DNA of 64,000 nucleotides, from assembly GCF_004421005.1 (NCBI RefSeq), contig NZ_CP038026.1, positions 2,356,001 to 2,420,000 on the forward strand, given 5' to 3'. Below the pieces are notes generated by a model, which saw only the letters and a program-made list of their open reading frames with translations, was not told the DNA's origin and ran no database searches. The position numbers and the translations under genes are program-made. The DNA comes from Pseudoduganella plicata (GTDB taxonomy: Bacteria > Pseudomonadota > Gammaproteobacteria > Burkholderiales > Burkholderiaceae_D). Positions 49,975 to 63,119 of the stretch are shown piece after piece; position 1 is the stretch's first letter; every line of letters starts with the position of its first letter.

Positions 49975-51819
49975 TCAGCGCTTGCGCGGCGGCGGCAGGT
50001 CCGTGCAGACCCCTTCGTACACTTCGGCGGCCATGCCGATCGACTCGCCCAGCGTCGGGTGCGGGTGGATCGTCTTGCCGATGTCCGTGCCGTCGCAGCC
50101 CATCTCGATCGCCAGCGCGATCTCGCCGATCATGTCGCCGGCGTGCGTGCCGACGATCGTGCCGCCGATGATGCGGTGCGTTTCAGCATCGAACAGCAGC
50201 TTTGTGAAGCCTTCTTCACGGCCGTTCGCCACGGCACGGCCGGAGGCGGCCCACGGGAAGTGGCCCTTCTCGACCTTGATGCCCTTGGCTTTGGCTTCGT
50301 CTTCCGTCAGGCCGACCCATGCCACTTCCGGATCGGTGTAGGCAACCGACGGGATCACCTTGACGTCGAAGTGCGACTTCTGGCCGGCAGCCGCTTCGGC
50401 GGCCACGTGGCCTTCGTGCACGGCCTTGTGCGCCAGCATCGGCTGGCCCACCAGGTCGCCGATGGCGAAGATGTGCGGAACGTTCGTGCGCATCTGGCTG
50501 TCCACGCTGATGAAGCCGCGGTCGGTGACCTGCACGCCGGCCTTGTCGGCGGCGATCTTCTTGCCGTTCGGGCTGCGGCCCACGGCGACCAGCACCATGT
50601 CGTACAGCTGCGGCTCGGGCGCTGTGGCGCCTGCTTCCGCCGCTTCGAACGTGACCTTGATCCCTTCCGGCAGCGCTTCCACGCCGACGGTCTTGGTCTT
50701 GGTCATGACGTTGTCGAAGCGGTGCGCGTTGTACTTCTGCCAGACCTTGACGGCGTCGCGGTCCGCGCCCTGCATCAGGCCATCCATCATCTCGACCACG
50801 TCGATGCGCGCGCCGAACGTCGAGTACACCGTCGCCATTTCCAGGCCGATGATGCCGCCGCCGATGACGAGCATCCGCTTCGGCATGAAGCGCAGCTCCA
50901 GCGCGCCCGTCGAATCGACGATGCGCGGGTCTTCCGGCACGAACGGCAGCTTCACCACTGCCGAACCGGCCGCGATGACGGCCTGCTTGAACTGCACGAC
51001 CTTCTTCGTGCCGTCGGCGCTGGTGACTTCGATGTGGTTCGGGCTGAGGAACTGGCCCACGCCCTGTACCACTTGCACCTTGCGTGCTTTCGCCATGCCC
51101 GTCAGGCCGCCCGTCATCTTGTTGATGACGCCTTCCTTGTACGCGCGCACTTCATCGATATCGATTTCCGGCCGCGCGAACTTGACGCCATGCTTGCCCA
51201 GGTGCGCGGTCTCGTCGACCACGGAGGCCAGGTGCAGCAATGCCTTGGACGGAATGCAGCCCACGTTCAGGCAGACGCCGCCCAGCGTCGCGTAACGCTC
51301 GACGATAACGGTGTTCATGCCCAGATCGGCCGCGCGGAACGCGGCGGAGTAACCGCCGGGACCGCCGCCCAGCACCATCATGTCGCATTGGATGTCGGCC
51401 TGGCCGGAGAACGAACCGGCGCCTGGCGCAGGTGCCGAGGCGGGCGCGGAGGCCGGTGCCGGCACGGCGGGACCGCCGTACACGGCCCCCGCCTGGCCTG
51501 GCGCGGCGCCCGTCTCTTCCGGCTTGGCGACCGGCGAGGCCGGTGCACCGGCGCCCGCAGCGGCGGGGGCGGATTCGCCACCCTTTGCTTCGAGCAGCAT
51601 CAGCAGGCTGCCTTCGGAGATCTTATCGCCGACCTTGATGCGCAATTCCTGCACCACGCCGGCGTGCGTCGACGGGATTTCCATCGACGCCTTGTCCGAC
51701 TCCACCGTCACCAGCGACTGGTCGACCTTGATCGTGTCGCCCGGCTTGATCATCACCTCGATGACTTCCACTTCCTTGAAGTCGCCGATGTTGGGTACCT
51801 TCACTTCTACGATGCTCAT
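49975..51819 (-). CDS. lpdA: dihydrolipoyl dehydrogenase (E3) with N-terminal lipoyl domain
   Basis: 614 residues. Residues 1-80 are a lipoyl domain ([16 protein letters not shown], with the lipoylated Lys in DKAS), then an Ala/Pro linker. The FAD part begins at [21 protein letters not shown]. The redox disulfide is in [16 protein letters not shown], and the dimer-interface active His is in [16 protein letters not shown]. It reoxidises dihydrolipoamide with NAD in the pyruvate dehydrogenase complex. It is the last gene of aceE-aceF-lpdA, 12 bases after aceF. Confidence 0.97.
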   Translation of the reverse strand: MSIVEVKVPNIGDFKEVEVIEVMIKPGDTIKVDQSLVTVESDKASMEIPSTHAGVVQELRIKVGDKISEGSLLMLLEAKGGESAPAAAGAGAPASPVAKPEETGAAPGQAGAVYGGPAVPAPASAPASAPAPGAGSFSGQADIQCDMMVLGGGPGGYSAAFRAADLGMNTVIVERYATLGGVCLNVGCIPSKALLHLASVVDETAHLGKHGVKFARPEIDIDEVRAYKEGVINKMTGGLTGMAKARKVQVVQGVGQFLSPNHIEVTSADGTKKVVQFKQAVIAAGSAVVKLPFVPEDPRIVDSTGALELRFMPKRMLVIGGGIIGLEMATVYSTFGARIDVVEMMDGLMQGADRDAVKVWQKYNAHRFDNVMTKTKTVGVEALPEGIKVTFEAAEAGATAPEPQLYDMVLVAVGRSPNGKKIAADKAGVQVTDRGFISVDSQMRTNVPHIFAIGDLVGQPMLAHKAVHEGHVAAEAAAGQKSHFDVKVIPSVAYTDPEVAWVGLTEDEAKAKGIKVEKGHFPWAASGRAVANGREEGFTKLLFDAETHRIIGGTIVGTHAGDMIGEIALAIEMGCDGTDIGKTIHPHPTLGESIGMAAEVYEGVCTDLPPPRKR

Positions 51820-51831
51820 CGATCGGTCTCC

Positions 51832-53490
51832 TTACAGCAGGATCTTGCGCATATCGGCCAGGACGTCGGCCAGATACACGGCGAAGCGGGCACCGGAGGC
51901 ACCATCCACGACGCGGTGGTCGTACGACAGCGACAGCGTCATCATCAGGCGCGGCGCGAACTGCTTGCCGTCCCACACGGGCTTCATCTGGGCCTTCGAC
52001 AGGCCAAGGATCGCCACTTCCGGCGCGTTGACGATCGGCGTGAAGTGCGAGCCTCCGATGCCGCCCAGCGACGAGATCGTGAACGTGGCGCCCTGCATGT
52101 CGGTCGGCTTCAGCTTGCCTTCGCGGGCCTGCAGCGACAGCTCCGTCATCTCTTTCGCGATCTGCGTCACGCTCTTCTGGTCCGCGTTCTTGATGACGGG
52201 GACGACGAGGCCGTTCGGCGTGTCGGCCGCGAAGCCGATGTTGTAGTACTTCTTCAGGATCAGGTTCTCGCCCTTCTCGTCCAGCGACGAGTTGAACGAC
52301 GGGTACTTCTTCAGTGCCGCGACGGACGCCTTGATGACGAAGGCCAGCATCGTCAGCTTGGTCGCATCCTTGTTCTTGGCGCTGGCATTGTTCGACTCGA
52401 CGCGGAACGCTTCCAGGTCGGTGATGTCGGCATCCTCGAACTGCGTCACGTGCGGGATCATGACCCAGTTGCGGTGCAGGTTCGGGCCGGAGATCTTCTT
52501 GATGCGCGGCAGCGGCTGCAGTTCCGTTTCGCCGAACTTGGAGAAGTCCAGCGACGGCCATGGCAGCAGGTTCATGCCCGCGCCACCGCCGGCGGCAGCC
52601 GTCGGCGCGTTTGGCGCGGCCGTCGCGCCGGACATGACGCCCTTGACGAAGTTCTGCACGTCCTGCTGGGTGATGCGGCCTTTCGGACCGGTACCCGGCA
52701 CGCGGCCGATATCGACGCCCAGTTCGCGGGCGAATTTACGGACCGACGGCGACGCGTGGGCCAGCTTGCCGGAGACGCCCGGCGCGGCCGGCGCTTGCGC
52801 AGCCGGTGCCGCAGGGGCCGGCGCAGCGGCCGCAGGCGCCGACGCAGCAGCCGGTGCCGCAGGTGCGGCAGCAGCGGCAGCCGGCGCGGCTGGAGCAGCC
52901 GCGCCGCCGGTGGCTTCCACCACCAGCACCAGCGAACCTTCCTTGACCTTGTCGCCAACCTTGACCTTGATTTCCTTGACCACGCCGTCATGCGACGACG
53001 GGATCTCCATCGATGCCTTGTCCGATTCGACGGTGATCAGCGACTGGTCCTTCTTGATCGTGTCGCCGACTTTTACCATCACTTCGATGACTTCGACTTC
53101 CTTGAAGTCGCCGATGTCCGGCACCTTGACGTCCACCGGACCGGCCGACGCCGCAGGTGCGGCGGCAGGAGCCGGTGCGGCAGCGGCAGCAGGTGCCGGC
53201 GCAGCGGCAGCCGGCGCCGGCGCGGCAGCGGCAGGGGCAGCAGCGCCGGCGCCTTCGGCTTCGACCATCAACAGCAGCGAACCCTCGGCAACCTTGTCGC
53301 CGACCTTGACCTTGATTTCCTTGACGACGCCAGCCTGCGACGACGGAATCTCCATCGACGCCTTGTCCGATTCCACGGTGATCAGCGACTGGTCGACCTT
53401 GATCGTATCGCCTACCTTGACCATCAGTTCGATGACTTCGACTTCCTTGAAATCGCCGATATCCGGGACTTTCACTTCCACAATGCTCAT
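51832..53490 (-). CDS. aceF: dihydrolipoamide acetyltransferase (E2 of pyruvate dehydrogenase)
   Basis: 552 residues. There are two lipoyl domains (about 1-78 and 118-195), each with DKASMEIP, joined by Ala/Pro-rich linkers; a peripheral-subunit-binding domain ([23 protein letters not shown], about 250-285) and the catalytic acetyltransferase domain ending [17 protein letters not shown] with the active-site His/Asp. It forms the core of the complex and passes acetyl groups to CoA. Only two lipoyl domains are present here, while E. coli has three; a third is on lpdA. Confidence 0.97.
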   Translation of the reverse strand: MSIVEVKVPDIGDFKEVEVIELMVKVGDTIKVDQSLITVESDKASMEIPSSQAGVVKEIKVKVGDKVAEGSLLLMVEAEGAGAAAPAAAAPAPAAAAPAPAAAAAPAPAAAPAASAGPVDVKVPDIGDFKEVEVIEVMVKVGDTIKKDQSLITVESDKASMEIPSSHDGVVKEIKVKVGDKVKEGSLVLVVEATGGAAAPAAPAAAAAAPAAPAAASAPAAAAPAPAAPAAQAPAAPGVSGKLAHASPSVRKFARELGVDIGRVPGTGPKGRITQQDVQNFVKGVMSGATAAPNAPTAAAGGGAGMNLLPWPSLDFSKFGETELQPLPRIKKISGPNLHRNWVMIPHVTQFEDADITDLEAFRVESNNASAKNKDATKLTMLAFVIKASVAALKKYPSFNSSLDEKGENLILKKYYNIGFAADTPNGLVVPVIKNADQKSVTQIAKEMTELSLQAREGKLKPTDMQGATFTISSLGGIGGSHFTPIVNAPEVAILGLSKAQMKPVWDGKQFAPRLMMTLSLSYDHRVVDGASGARFAVYLADVLADMRKILL

Positions 53491-53511
53491 AGCGTTTGCT
53501 CCGTATTCTCG

Positions 53512-56208
<2,697 letters not shown>

Positions 56209-56307
56209 GTATCTAGTCTCCTAAGTTTGATTGAGCCCGAACCGATGCAATGACCGTCGCGGACGCGTGGGGGTGATTATTTACTAAGACATATGTGAAG
56301 TGTGAGG

Positions 56308-56336
56308 ATTCTAACAGTGAATTCCGGCTTTTTCAA
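56308..56336 (-). promoter_or_regulatory. sigma-70 promoter of aceE-aceF-lpdA
   Basis: On the minus strand: -35 TTGAAA (56331-56336), 17-base spacer, -10 TAGAAT (56308-56313). Transcription would start near 56300, giving a leader of about 90 bases. Confidence 0.7.
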
Positions 56337-56511
56337 AATACGCAATGGCTTTTCATGATGTGAAATCAACCTATGGGAAAATGGTGCGGTGCCGCATAAA
56401 TACTGGCTTTCCGGCGACTTGTCGACGGGCAACTGACCGCGACAACACGGTTTTCGGGCCCGGTTTCCGCCATGCCCCCGCCACTGGCATCGAACTCGTT
56501 CGGCGCCGATT

Positions 56512-56517
56512 TATAAT
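56512..56517 (+). promoter_or_regulatory. probable -10 element of folD
   Basis: Consensus TATAAT, 33 bases before the folD ATG. The upstream -35 (TCGAAC at 56490, 16-base spacer) is weak. Confidence 0.55.
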
Positions 56518-56550
56518 GTCGTTCTTTCCTTCCCACCACAGCACATCACC

Positions 56551-57396
56551 ATGCCAGCACAACTGATCGACGGAATCGCCCTCTCCCAAAAACTGCGCGC
56601 CGAAATCGCTTCCCGCGCCGCCGCACTGACCGCCCAGGGCCGGCAGCCCGGCCTGGCCGTGATCCTGGTGGGCGAGGACCCGGCCAGCCAGGTCTATGTG
56701 CGCAACAAGGTCAAGGCCTGCGGCGACGTGGGGATCCATTCCGTGCTGGAGAAGTACGACGCCGACCTGACGGAAGCGGCCCTGCTGGAGCGCATCGCAG
56801 CGCTGAACGCCGACCCGGCCATCCACGGCATCCTCGTGCAGATGCCGCTGCCGAAGCACATCAACCCGCACAAGGTCATCGAGGCGATCAGCACGTCCAA
56901 GGACGTCGACGGCTACTCGGTGCTGTCGGCCGGCGAACTGATGACGGGCCTGGACGGCTTCCGTCCCTGCACGCCATACGGCTGCATGAAGCTGATCGAG
57001 TCGACGGGCTTCGACCTGCGCGGCAAGCATGCCGTCGTGATCGGCCGCAGCAACACCGTGGGCAAGCCAATGGCCCTGCTGCTCTTGCAAGCCAACGCCA
57101 CCGTCACCATCTGCCATAGCGCGACGCCGGATCTGGGCGTCTACACGCGGCAGGCCGACGTCGTGGTGGCGGCGGTAGGCCGCCGTAACACGCTGACGGC
57201 CGACATGGTGAAGCCCGGTGCAATCGTGATCGATGTCGGCATGAATCGCGACGATAATGGCAAGCTGTGTGGCGACGTCGATTTTGCCGCGATCAGGGAA
57301 GTGGCCGCGCACATTACGCCCGTACCGGGCGGCGTGGGCCCGATGACGATCACGATGCTGTTAATGAATACCATCGAGTCGGCGGAGAAGGTGTAA
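56551..57396 (+). CDS. folD: methylenetetrahydrofolate dehydrogenase/cyclohydrolase
   Basis: 281 residues. Signatures: [24 protein letters not shown] (catalytic Lys region; Tyr of YVRNK), [14 protein letters not shown], and [15 protein letters not shown] for NADP binding, ending [16 protein letters not shown]. It interconverts methylene- and formyl-THF for purine and methionine synthesis, linking with purN at the left end. The peptidase gene follows after 31 bases and may share the transcript. Confidence 0.97.
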   Translation: MPAQLIDGIALSQKLRAEIASRAAALTAQGRQPGLAVILVGEDPASQVYVRNKVKACGDVGIHSVLEKYDADLTEAALLERIAALNADPAIHGILVQMPLPKHINPHKVIEAISTSKDVDGYSVLSAGELMTGLDGFRPCTPYGCMKLIESTGFDLRGKHAVVIGRSNTVGKPMALLLLQANATVTICHSATPDLGVYTRQADVVVAAVGRRNTLTADMVKPGAIVIDVGMNRDDNGKLCGDVDFAAIREVAAHITPVPGGVGPMTITMLLMNTIESAEKV

Positions 57397-57427
57397 GCGC
57401 CGGTTCGACCAAACAACTGGAAAGACT

Positions 57428-59506
57428 ATGACGACGACCGAAAACCCCCTGCTGGACTTTACCGGCCTGCCCCGTTTCGATGCGATCCGGCCGGAACACG
57501 TGACGCCGGCCATCGACGAGCTGCTGGCACACAACCGCGCCGTGGTGGCGCAGCTGGAAGCGCCGAGCGAGGACGTCACGTGGCAGAACTTCGTCACGCC
57601 GCTGGAAAACGCCACGGAGCAGCTGGGGCGGGCATGGGGGATCGTCGGTCACCTGAACAGCGTCGTCGATACGCCGGAGCTGCGCGCCGTCTACAACGAG
57701 AACCAACCCAAGGTCACAGAGTTCTGGACCGAGCTGTCGCAGAACGAGGCGCTGTTCGCCAAGTACAAGGCCTTGAAGGACAGCCCCGAATTCGCGACGT
57801 TGTCGCCGGCGCGCCAGCGCATCATCGACAACGCCATCCGCGACTTCCGCATGGGCGGCGCCGAGCTGCCGCCGGAGCAGAAGGAACGCTTCGGCGCGAT
57901 CCAGGAGCAGCATGCGGCCGTGTCCACGCGCTTCTCCGAGAACGTGCTGGACGCCACCAACGACTGGACGATGGTCGTCGAAAACGAAGCGGATCTGGCG
58001 GGCCTGCCGGACGATGTGAAGCACGCCGCGAAGTCGCTGGCGGAGAAGAACGGCAAGCAGGGCTGGCAGTTCACGCTGCACTTCCCGTCGTACTACCCGA
58101 TCCTGCAGTTCGCAGACAACCGCGCGCTGCGCGAGAAGGTCTATCGCGCCAACGCGACCAAGGCGTCCGAGCTGGGCGACGTGTTCAGCGAAAAGGACAA
58201 GTGGGACAACGGCGGCAATATCGTCACCCTGCTGAAGCTGCGCGCGGAAGAGGCGCGGCTGCTCGGCTACAAGAATTTCGCCGAAGTGTCGCTGGTGCCG
58301 AAGATGGCGCAAAGCCCGGAGCACGTCATCGAGTTCCTGGAAGACCTGGCAAAACGCGCGCGTCCCTATGCCGAGAAGGATCTGCAGGAGCTGCAGGCGT
58401 TCGCGCGCGAAAACCTCGGCATGGACAGGCTGGAAGCGTGGGACCTGCCCTACGCGTCCGAAAAGCTGCAGCAGCACCGCTATTCGTTCTCCGCGCACGA
58501 GGTCAAGCAGTACTTCCCCGAGCACAAGGTGATCGACGGCCTGTTCAAGCTGATCCAGAATCTGTTCTCCGTCGAGATCAAGCCGGACGAAGCGCCCGTG
58601 TGGCACAAGGACGTGCGCTTCTTCCGCATCGAACGCAACGGCGAGCTGGTGGGCCAGTTCTACCTGGACCTGTATGCCCGCCCCGGCAAGAACAGCGGCG
58701 CGTGGATGGACGACGCGCGCAGCCGCCGCGTCGAGGGCGGCCGCCTGCAGACGCCTGTCGCCTACCTGACGTGTAACTTCACCGAGCCTTCCGTCGTCAA
58801 CGGCCAGCCGCAGCCGGCCCTGTTCACGCACGACGAAGTAATCACGCTGTTCCATGAGTTCGGCCACGGCCTGCACCACATGCTGACGGCCGTCGAGGAA
58901 CTGGGCGTGTCCGGCATCTCGGGCGTCGAATGGGATGCCGTGGAACTGCCGTCGCAGTTCATGGAGAACTTCTGCTGGGAGTGGGACGTGCTGTCGCACA
59001 TGACGGCGCACGTGAAGACAGGCGAGCCGCTGCCGCGCGCGCTGTTCGACAAGATGACGGCGGCGAAAAACTTCCAGTCCGGCCTGCAGACCTTGCGCCA
59101 GGTCGAGTTCTCGCTGCTGGACATGCATTTGCACTACGACTACGACCCTGAAGGCGGCAAGTCGGTGCAGGACGTCATCGACGAAGTGCGGAGCCGATTC
59201 GCCGTGATCGTGCCGCCGGCCTTCAACCGCTTCCAGAATTCGTTCGGCCACATCTTCGCCGGCGGTTACGCGGCGGGCTACTACAGCTACAAATGGGCCG
59301 AGGTGCTGTCCGCCGACGCCTATGCCGCGTTCGAAGAGGCGGCCGAGCTGGAAGGCGGCAAGCTGCCCGTGCAGACCGGCGAGAAGTTCCTGCGCGAGAT
59401 CCTGCAGGTGGGCGGCTCGCGCCCGGCGCTGGAGTCGTTCACGGCCTTCCGCGGCCGCGAGCCAATGATCGACGCGCTGCTGCGCCACAGCGGCATGGCC
59501 GCCTGA
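57428..59506 (+). CDS. prlC: M3 family oligopeptidase A
   Basis: 692 residues, normal for oligopeptidase A. The zinc site is LFHEFGHGLHHML (His476, Glu477, His480), with the third ligand Glu in SGVEWDAVELPSQFMENF. The C-terminal AGGYAAGYYSYKWAEVLSADAY is the substrate-closing hinge typical of the family. It degrades cytoplasmic oligopeptides, including signal-peptide fragments. It is just downstream of folD. Confidence 0.96.
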   Translation: MTTTENPLLDFTGLPRFDAIRPEHVTPAIDELLAHNRAVVAQLEAPSEDVTWQNFVTPLENATEQLGRAWGIVGHLNSVVDTPELRAVYNENQPKVTEFWTELSQNEALFAKYKALKDSPEFATLSPARQRIIDNAIRDFRMGGAELPPEQKERFGAIQEQHAAVSTRFSENVLDATNDWTMVVENEADLAGLPDDVKHAAKSLAEKNGKQGWQFTLHFPSYYPILQFADNRALREKVYRANATKASELGDVFSEKDKWDNGGNIVTLLKLRAEEARLLGYKNFAEVSLVPKMAQSPEHVIEFLEDLAKRARPYAEKDLQELQAFARENLGMDRLEAWDLPYASEKLQQHRYSFSAHEVKQYFPEHKVIDGLFKLIQNLFSVEIKPDEAPVWHKDVRFFRIERNGELVGQFYLDLYARPGKNSGAWMDDARSRRVEGGRLQTPVAYLTCNFTEPSVVNGQPQPALFTHDEVITLFHEFGHGLHHMLTAVEELGVSGISGVEWDAVELPSQFMENFCWEWDVLSHMTAHVKTGEPLPRALFDKMTAAKNFQSGLQTLRQVEFSLLDMHLHYDYDPEGGKSVQDVIDEVRSRFAVIVPPAFNRFQNSFGHIFAGGYAAGYYSYKWAEVLSADAYAAFEEAAELEGGKLPVQTGEKFLREILQVGGSRPALESFTAFRGREPMIDALLRHSGMAA

Positions 59507-59536
59507 CGCGGTCCCGCTTCACTTACCCGCTTTATG

Positions 59537-59578
59537 CGGCGCCATGCCGGCCCCGAAGGTCGGCATGGCGCCGTTTTT
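59537..59578 (+). terminator. terminator of folD-prlC
   Basis: 16-bp stem CGGCGCCATGCCGGCC / GGTCGGCATGGCGCCG with one G-U pair, loop CCGAA, then TTTTT. Confidence 0.92.
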
Positions 59579-59641
59579 ACATGTGCCGCCAGATCTTCAG
59601 TCAAGCACCGGACCGCGGCGAAATGAATTTACAATAGCGCC

Positions 59642-60067
59642 ATGACCCGAATCGACTTCCACACCAACGTGCCCGACAAGATCGCCTACTGCTGCCGGCT
59701 CGTGCGCAAGGCGTACGGCGCGCGCAACCGCATCGTCGTCATGACGGAGGACGCGGCGCAGCAGGCCGCGCTCGATGCCGCGCTGTGGACTTTTTCCGGC
59801 CCGGACTTCCTGCCGCACGTGGCGTTCGACGATCCGCTGGCGCCGGACACCCCCATCGTGCTGACGCACAGCGACGCGGCCGAGCTGCCCGAGGCGGACC
59901 TGCTGGTGAACCTGGCGCGCCGTGCGCCGGCGCAGTTCGAGAGTTTCCCGCGCCTGATCGAAGTCGTCTCGACCGACGAAGCCGATGCCGCCGCCGGGCG
60001 CCAGCGCTTTGTCGCATACAAGCGGCAGGACTACCAGCCCACTCACCTCAGCATAGGAAAATCATGA
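59642..60067 (+). CDS. holC: DNA polymerase III subunit chi
   Basis: 141 residues. It begins MTRIDFHTNVPDKIAYCCRLVRKAY and has the chi layout: IVVMTEDAAQQAALDAALWTF, then FLPHVAFDD and PIVLTHSDAAELPEADLLVNL. Chi joins psi and the clamp loader to SSB at the fork. A TACAAT only seven bases before the ATG would put the start of transcription at or near the ATG (see findings). Its TGA overlaps the next ATG (ATGA). Confidence 0.93.
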   Translation: MTRIDFHTNVPDKIAYCCRLVRKAYGARNRIVVMTEDAAQQAALDAALWTFSGPDFLPHVAFDDPLAPDTPIVLTHSDAAELPEADLLVNLARRAPAQFESFPRLIEVVSTDEADAAAGRQRFVAYKRQDYQPTHLSIGKS

Positions 60068-60414
60068 GCCAGGACGTTCCGTTTGACGCCGGCATTCCCG
60101 TGCTGACGGAAGTCGTCAGCATGCCGCCCGGCGCCGCCGCTCCCGCGCCGGCAGCGCTGCCCGCCACTGGCGCGCTGGACGCCGCCGAATGGGAAGCGCT
60201 GGAGCGCCGCCTCAACGAACGGATCCTGCAGCAACTGACGTCGCGCGTGGATTTCATGCTGGAGCAGCGCGTCAGGGACGGCATGGCCGCCGTGCTGACC
60301 CACGTGCTGCATGACGTGACGACGGAACTGCGGGAAGGCTTGCACGAGACGATCGGCCGAATCGTCACCCGCGCCGTGCAGCAGGAAATCGCCGATCTGC
60401 AGGCACGCAAGTAG
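60064..60414 (+). CDS. DUF2486 family protein
   Basis: 116 residues, translationally coupled to holC by an ATGA overlap. The N-terminus starts MSQDVPFDAGIPVLTEVV, the DUF2486 signature found after holC in Burkholderiales. The rest is a Pro/Ala linker and amphipathic helices (WEALERRLNERILQQLTSRV, then LHETIGRIVTRAVQQEIADL). The function is unknown; the pairing with holC hints at a replication link. Confidence 0.85.
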   Translation: MSQDVPFDAGIPVLTEVVSMPPGAAAPAPAALPATGALDAAEWEALERRLNERILQQLTSRVDFMLEQRVRDGMAAVLTHVLHDVTTELREGLHETIGRIVTRAVQQEIADLQARK

Positions 60415-60575
60415 GGAATCCGTGCATAGGGACAGTGCATCCTGCCCCGCACCGGTGCATGCGTGAAAAAAGCGCGTTCTGCGTCTTTGCCAATTGAAAA
60501 TTTTGCTGTACCTTCTCGCATTGCAGGCGGCGTTCGCGAGGCGCCGCCGACTTAAAAATCATTGGAGAACGAGAC

Positions 60576-61712
60576 ATGCAAACGAAGTTCGTCGCCATCG
60601 CAGTTGCCCTTGCCGCCGCCTTTGGCGGTTCCGCATCGGCCCAGGAAGTGATCAAGATCGGCCACGTCGGCCCCGTCTCGGGCCCCCAGGCGCACCTCGG
60701 CAAGGATAACGAGAACGGCGCCAACATGGCGATCGCGGACCTGAACGCCAAGGGTATCAAGATCGGCGGCAAGCCCGTCAAGTTCACGCTCGTGCTGGAA
60801 GACGACGGCGCCGACCCCAAGCAGGGCACGACGGTCGCCCAGAAGCTGGTCGATGCGAAAGTGAACGGCGTGGTCGGCCACCTCAATTCGGGCACCACGG
60901 TGCCGGCGTCGCGTATCTACTATAATGCCGGTATCCCGCAGATTTCGCCGGCCTCGACGATCCCCACGTACACGAAGCAGAAGTTCAACACGGCCTTCCG
61001 CATTGTTGCCAATGACAACAAGCTGGGCGGCACGCTGGGCAAATACGCCGTGACCAAGCTGGGCGCGAAGAAGATCGCCGTCATCGACGACCGCACCGCT
61101 TACGGCCAGGGCGTCGCTTCGGAGTTCATCAAGGGCGCCAAGGCGCCGGGCGTGCAGATCGTCGACAAGCAGTTCACCAACGACAAGGCAACCGACTTCA
61201 ACGCCATCCTGACCAGCATCAAGGCGAAGAATCCGGACCTCGTCTTCTTCGGTGGCATGGACGCCGTGGGCGGCCCGCTGCTGCGCCAGATGAAGGCGCT
61301 GGGCATCAATGCGAAATTCATGGGTGGCGACGGCGTCTGCACGGATGCGCTGCCGCGCCTGGCCGGTACCGCGGCCGCGGACGGCGTTGTCACCTGCGCC
61401 GAAGCGGGCGGCGTGCCGCCGGAGCTGCAGAAGAATATGGACGACTTCCGCGCCCGCTACAAGAAGCAGTTCAACCAGGAAGTGCAGCTGTACGCGCCGT
61501 ATGTGTACGACTCGGTGATGACGATGGCGCAGGCGATGCAGGATGCCGGGTCAAGCGATCCGAAGAAGTACCTGCCGTTCCTGGCGAAAGTGAAGTATCA
61601 GGGCGTGACGGGCCTGATCACGTTCGACCAGTTCGGCGACATCCAGGATGGCGCGCTGACCCTGTTCACGTACAAGGGCGGCAAGAAGACCAGGATGGAA
61701 GTCGTGAAGTAA
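60576..61712 (+). CDS. branched-chain amino acid ABC transporter substrate-binding protein (copy 1)
   Basis: 378 residues. Signal peptide 1-22 (GGSASAQ). The periplasmic binding type 1 (LivJ/LivK) marks are present: EVIKIGHVGPVSGPQAHLGKD, NGANMAIADLNAKG, LVLEDDGADPKQGTTVAQKLV, and DRTAYGQGVASEFIKGA; Ser/Thr ligands in GTTVPASRIYY. It captures an amino acid or similar ligand in the periplasm for an ABC importer. No permease or ATPase genes follow; a second copy does, after a terminator. Confidence 0.93.
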   Translation: MQTKFVAIAVALAAAFGGSASAQEVIKIGHVGPVSGPQAHLGKDNENGANMAIADLNAKGIKIGGKPVKFTLVLEDDGADPKQGTTVAQKLVDAKVNGVVGHLNSGTTVPASRIYYNAGIPQISPASTIPTYTKQKFNTAFRIVANDNKLGGTLGKYAVTKLGAKKIAVIDDRTAYGQGVASEFIKGAKAPGVQIVDKQFTNDKATDFNAILTSIKAKNPDLVFFGGMDAVGGPLLRQMKALGINAKFMGGDGVCTDALPRLAGTAAADGVVTCAEAGGVPPELQKNMDDFRARYKKQFNQEVQLYAPYVYDSVMTMAQAMQDAGSSDPKKYLPFLAKVKYQGVTGLITFDQFGDIQDGALTLFTYKGGKKTRMEVVK

Positions 61713-61756
61713 CGACTTGAAGTAACAAGGATAACAAGCGCGGAGACAACGCGAGC

Positions 61757-61788
61757 GGGCCGTCCGGTGAGGACGGCCCTTGTTTTTT
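61757..61788 (+). terminator. terminator between the two binding-protein genes
   Basis: Perfect 9-bp stem GGGCCGTCC / GGACGGCCC, loop GGTGA, then TTGTTTTTT. Confidence 0.92.
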
Positions 61789-61836
61789 CTGCGGCCCCTT
61801 ATGCGGTGGCCGCATACCGATCGGAGTAAACCAACT

Positions 61837-62982
61837 ATGAACACCAAACTGATTCCCCTTGCCGCCGTGGCCCTCGCCTTCGCGGGCACGCACGTCCAGG
61901 CGCAGGAAGTCGTCAAGATCGGCTACGTCGGCCCGATGTCCGGCCAGTCCGCCCATCTGGGCACGGACACCCAGAACGGCACGCGCCTGGCCATCGAGGA
62001 CCTGAATGCCAAAGGCTTCAAGATCGGCGGCAAGCCGGTGAAGTTCGTGCTGCAGGCGGAAGACGACGCGGCCGATCCGAAACAGGCCACCTCCGCCGCG
62101 CAGAAGCTGGCCGATGCGAAGATCAACGGCGTCATCGGTCACCAGACGTCCGGCACTTCCATCCCCGCTTCGCGCATTTACTATAACGCCGGCATCCCGC
62201 AGATTTCCGCCTCTGCCACGAGCCCGGTCTACACGCACCAGAAGTTCAACACCACGTTCCGCGTGGTCGCCAACGACAACAAGCTGGGCGCCACCCTAGG
62301 CCAGTACGCCGTGCAGAAGCTTGGCGCGAAGAAGATCGCCGTCATCGACGACCGCACGGCCTACGGGCAAGGCGTGGCGGACGAATTCGGCAAGGGCGCG
62401 CGCAAGGCCGGTGCCGGCGCCGTGCAGATCGTCGCGCGTGAATTCACCAACGACAAGGCCACCGACTTCAACGCCATCCTGACCAATATCCGCGCCAAGA
62501 ATCCGGACCTGGTCTTCTTCGGCGGCATGGACTCCGTAGGCGGCCCGCTGCTGCGCCAGATGAAGGCGCTGGGCATCAAGGCCCGCCTGATGGGCGGCGA
62601 CGGCATCTGCACGGAAGCCATGCCGCGTCTGGCCGGCGCCACCGCGGGCGAAGCACCGATCGTGTGCGCGGAAGCGGGCGGCGTGGCGGCGGGACAGCAG
62701 CAGAAGATGGAAGAATTTGCGGCGCGCTACAAGAAGCGCTACAACCAGAACCTGCAGATCTACGCGCCGTACGCCTATGACGCCACGATGGCAATGGTGC
62801 AGGCGATGGCGGACGCGAAATCGGCCGATCCGAAGAAGTACCTGCCGTTCCTCGCGAAGGTGAAGTATGCCGGCGTCACCGGCGAGATCGCATTCGATGC
62901 ATTCGGCGACATCAAGGACGGCGCGCTGACCTTGTACACGTTCAAGGACGGCAAGCGCACGCTGATCGAAGTGGTGAAGTAA
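61837..62982 (+). CDS. branched-chain amino acid ABC transporter substrate-binding protein (copy 2)
   Basis: 381 residues from the ATG at 61837. Signal peptide 1-22 (THVQAQ). It is a close paralog of the preceding gene: the same DRTAYGQGVADEF, EFTNDKATDFNAILTNI, VFFGGMDSVGGPLLRQMKALGIKA and LPFLAKVKYAGVTGEI, in the same order and length. Differences gather in the ligand cleft (GTSIPASRIYY against GTTVPASRIYY) and in the 195-210 loop, where it has a 3-residue insertion, suggesting a changed ligand. Its own terminator and upstream region allow separate regulation. Confidence 0.93.
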   Translation: MNTKLIPLAAVALAFAGTHVQAQEVVKIGYVGPMSGQSAHLGTDTQNGTRLAIEDLNAKGFKIGGKPVKFVLQAEDDAADPKQATSAAQKLADAKINGVIGHQTSGTSIPASRIYYNAGIPQISASATSPVYTHQKFNTTFRVVANDNKLGATLGQYAVQKLGAKKIAVIDDRTAYGQGVADEFGKGARKAGAGAVQIVAREFTNDKATDFNAILTNIRAKNPDLVFFGGMDSVGGPLLRQMKALGIKARLMGGDGICTEAMPRLAGATAGEAPIVCAEAGGVAAGQQQKMEEFAARYKKRYNQNLQIYAPYAYDATMAMVQAMADAKSADPKKYLPFLAKVKYAGVTGEIAFDAFGDIKDGALTLYTFKDGKRTLIEVVK

Positions 62983-63081
62983 AGGGATCGGGGCTGGGCT
63001 GGCACCTGTCGCGGCCCCCTGCCACAGGCGTCTGCCCCTGGCCTCGAGACCATCCACGTCGCAACCGTGGAACAAAAGAAC

Positions 63082-63107
63082 AAAGCCGGGCAATGCCCGG
63101 CTTTTTT
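63082..63107. terminator. terminator between copy 2 and cytochrome c genes
   Basis: 10-bp stem AAAGCCGGGC / GCCCGGCTTT with loop AAT, then TTT. Convergent genes end on both sides. Confidence 0.88.
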
Positions 63108-63119
63108 ATGACCCGGCGC

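Larger units (their letters stand above)
56209..56550. other. divergent intergenic region aceE / folD
   Basis: About 340 bases holding the aceE promoter (56308-56336) and the likely folD -10 at 56512-56517. No gene is supported; a 73-residue frame ending at 56566 lacks coding character. Confidence 0.5.
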
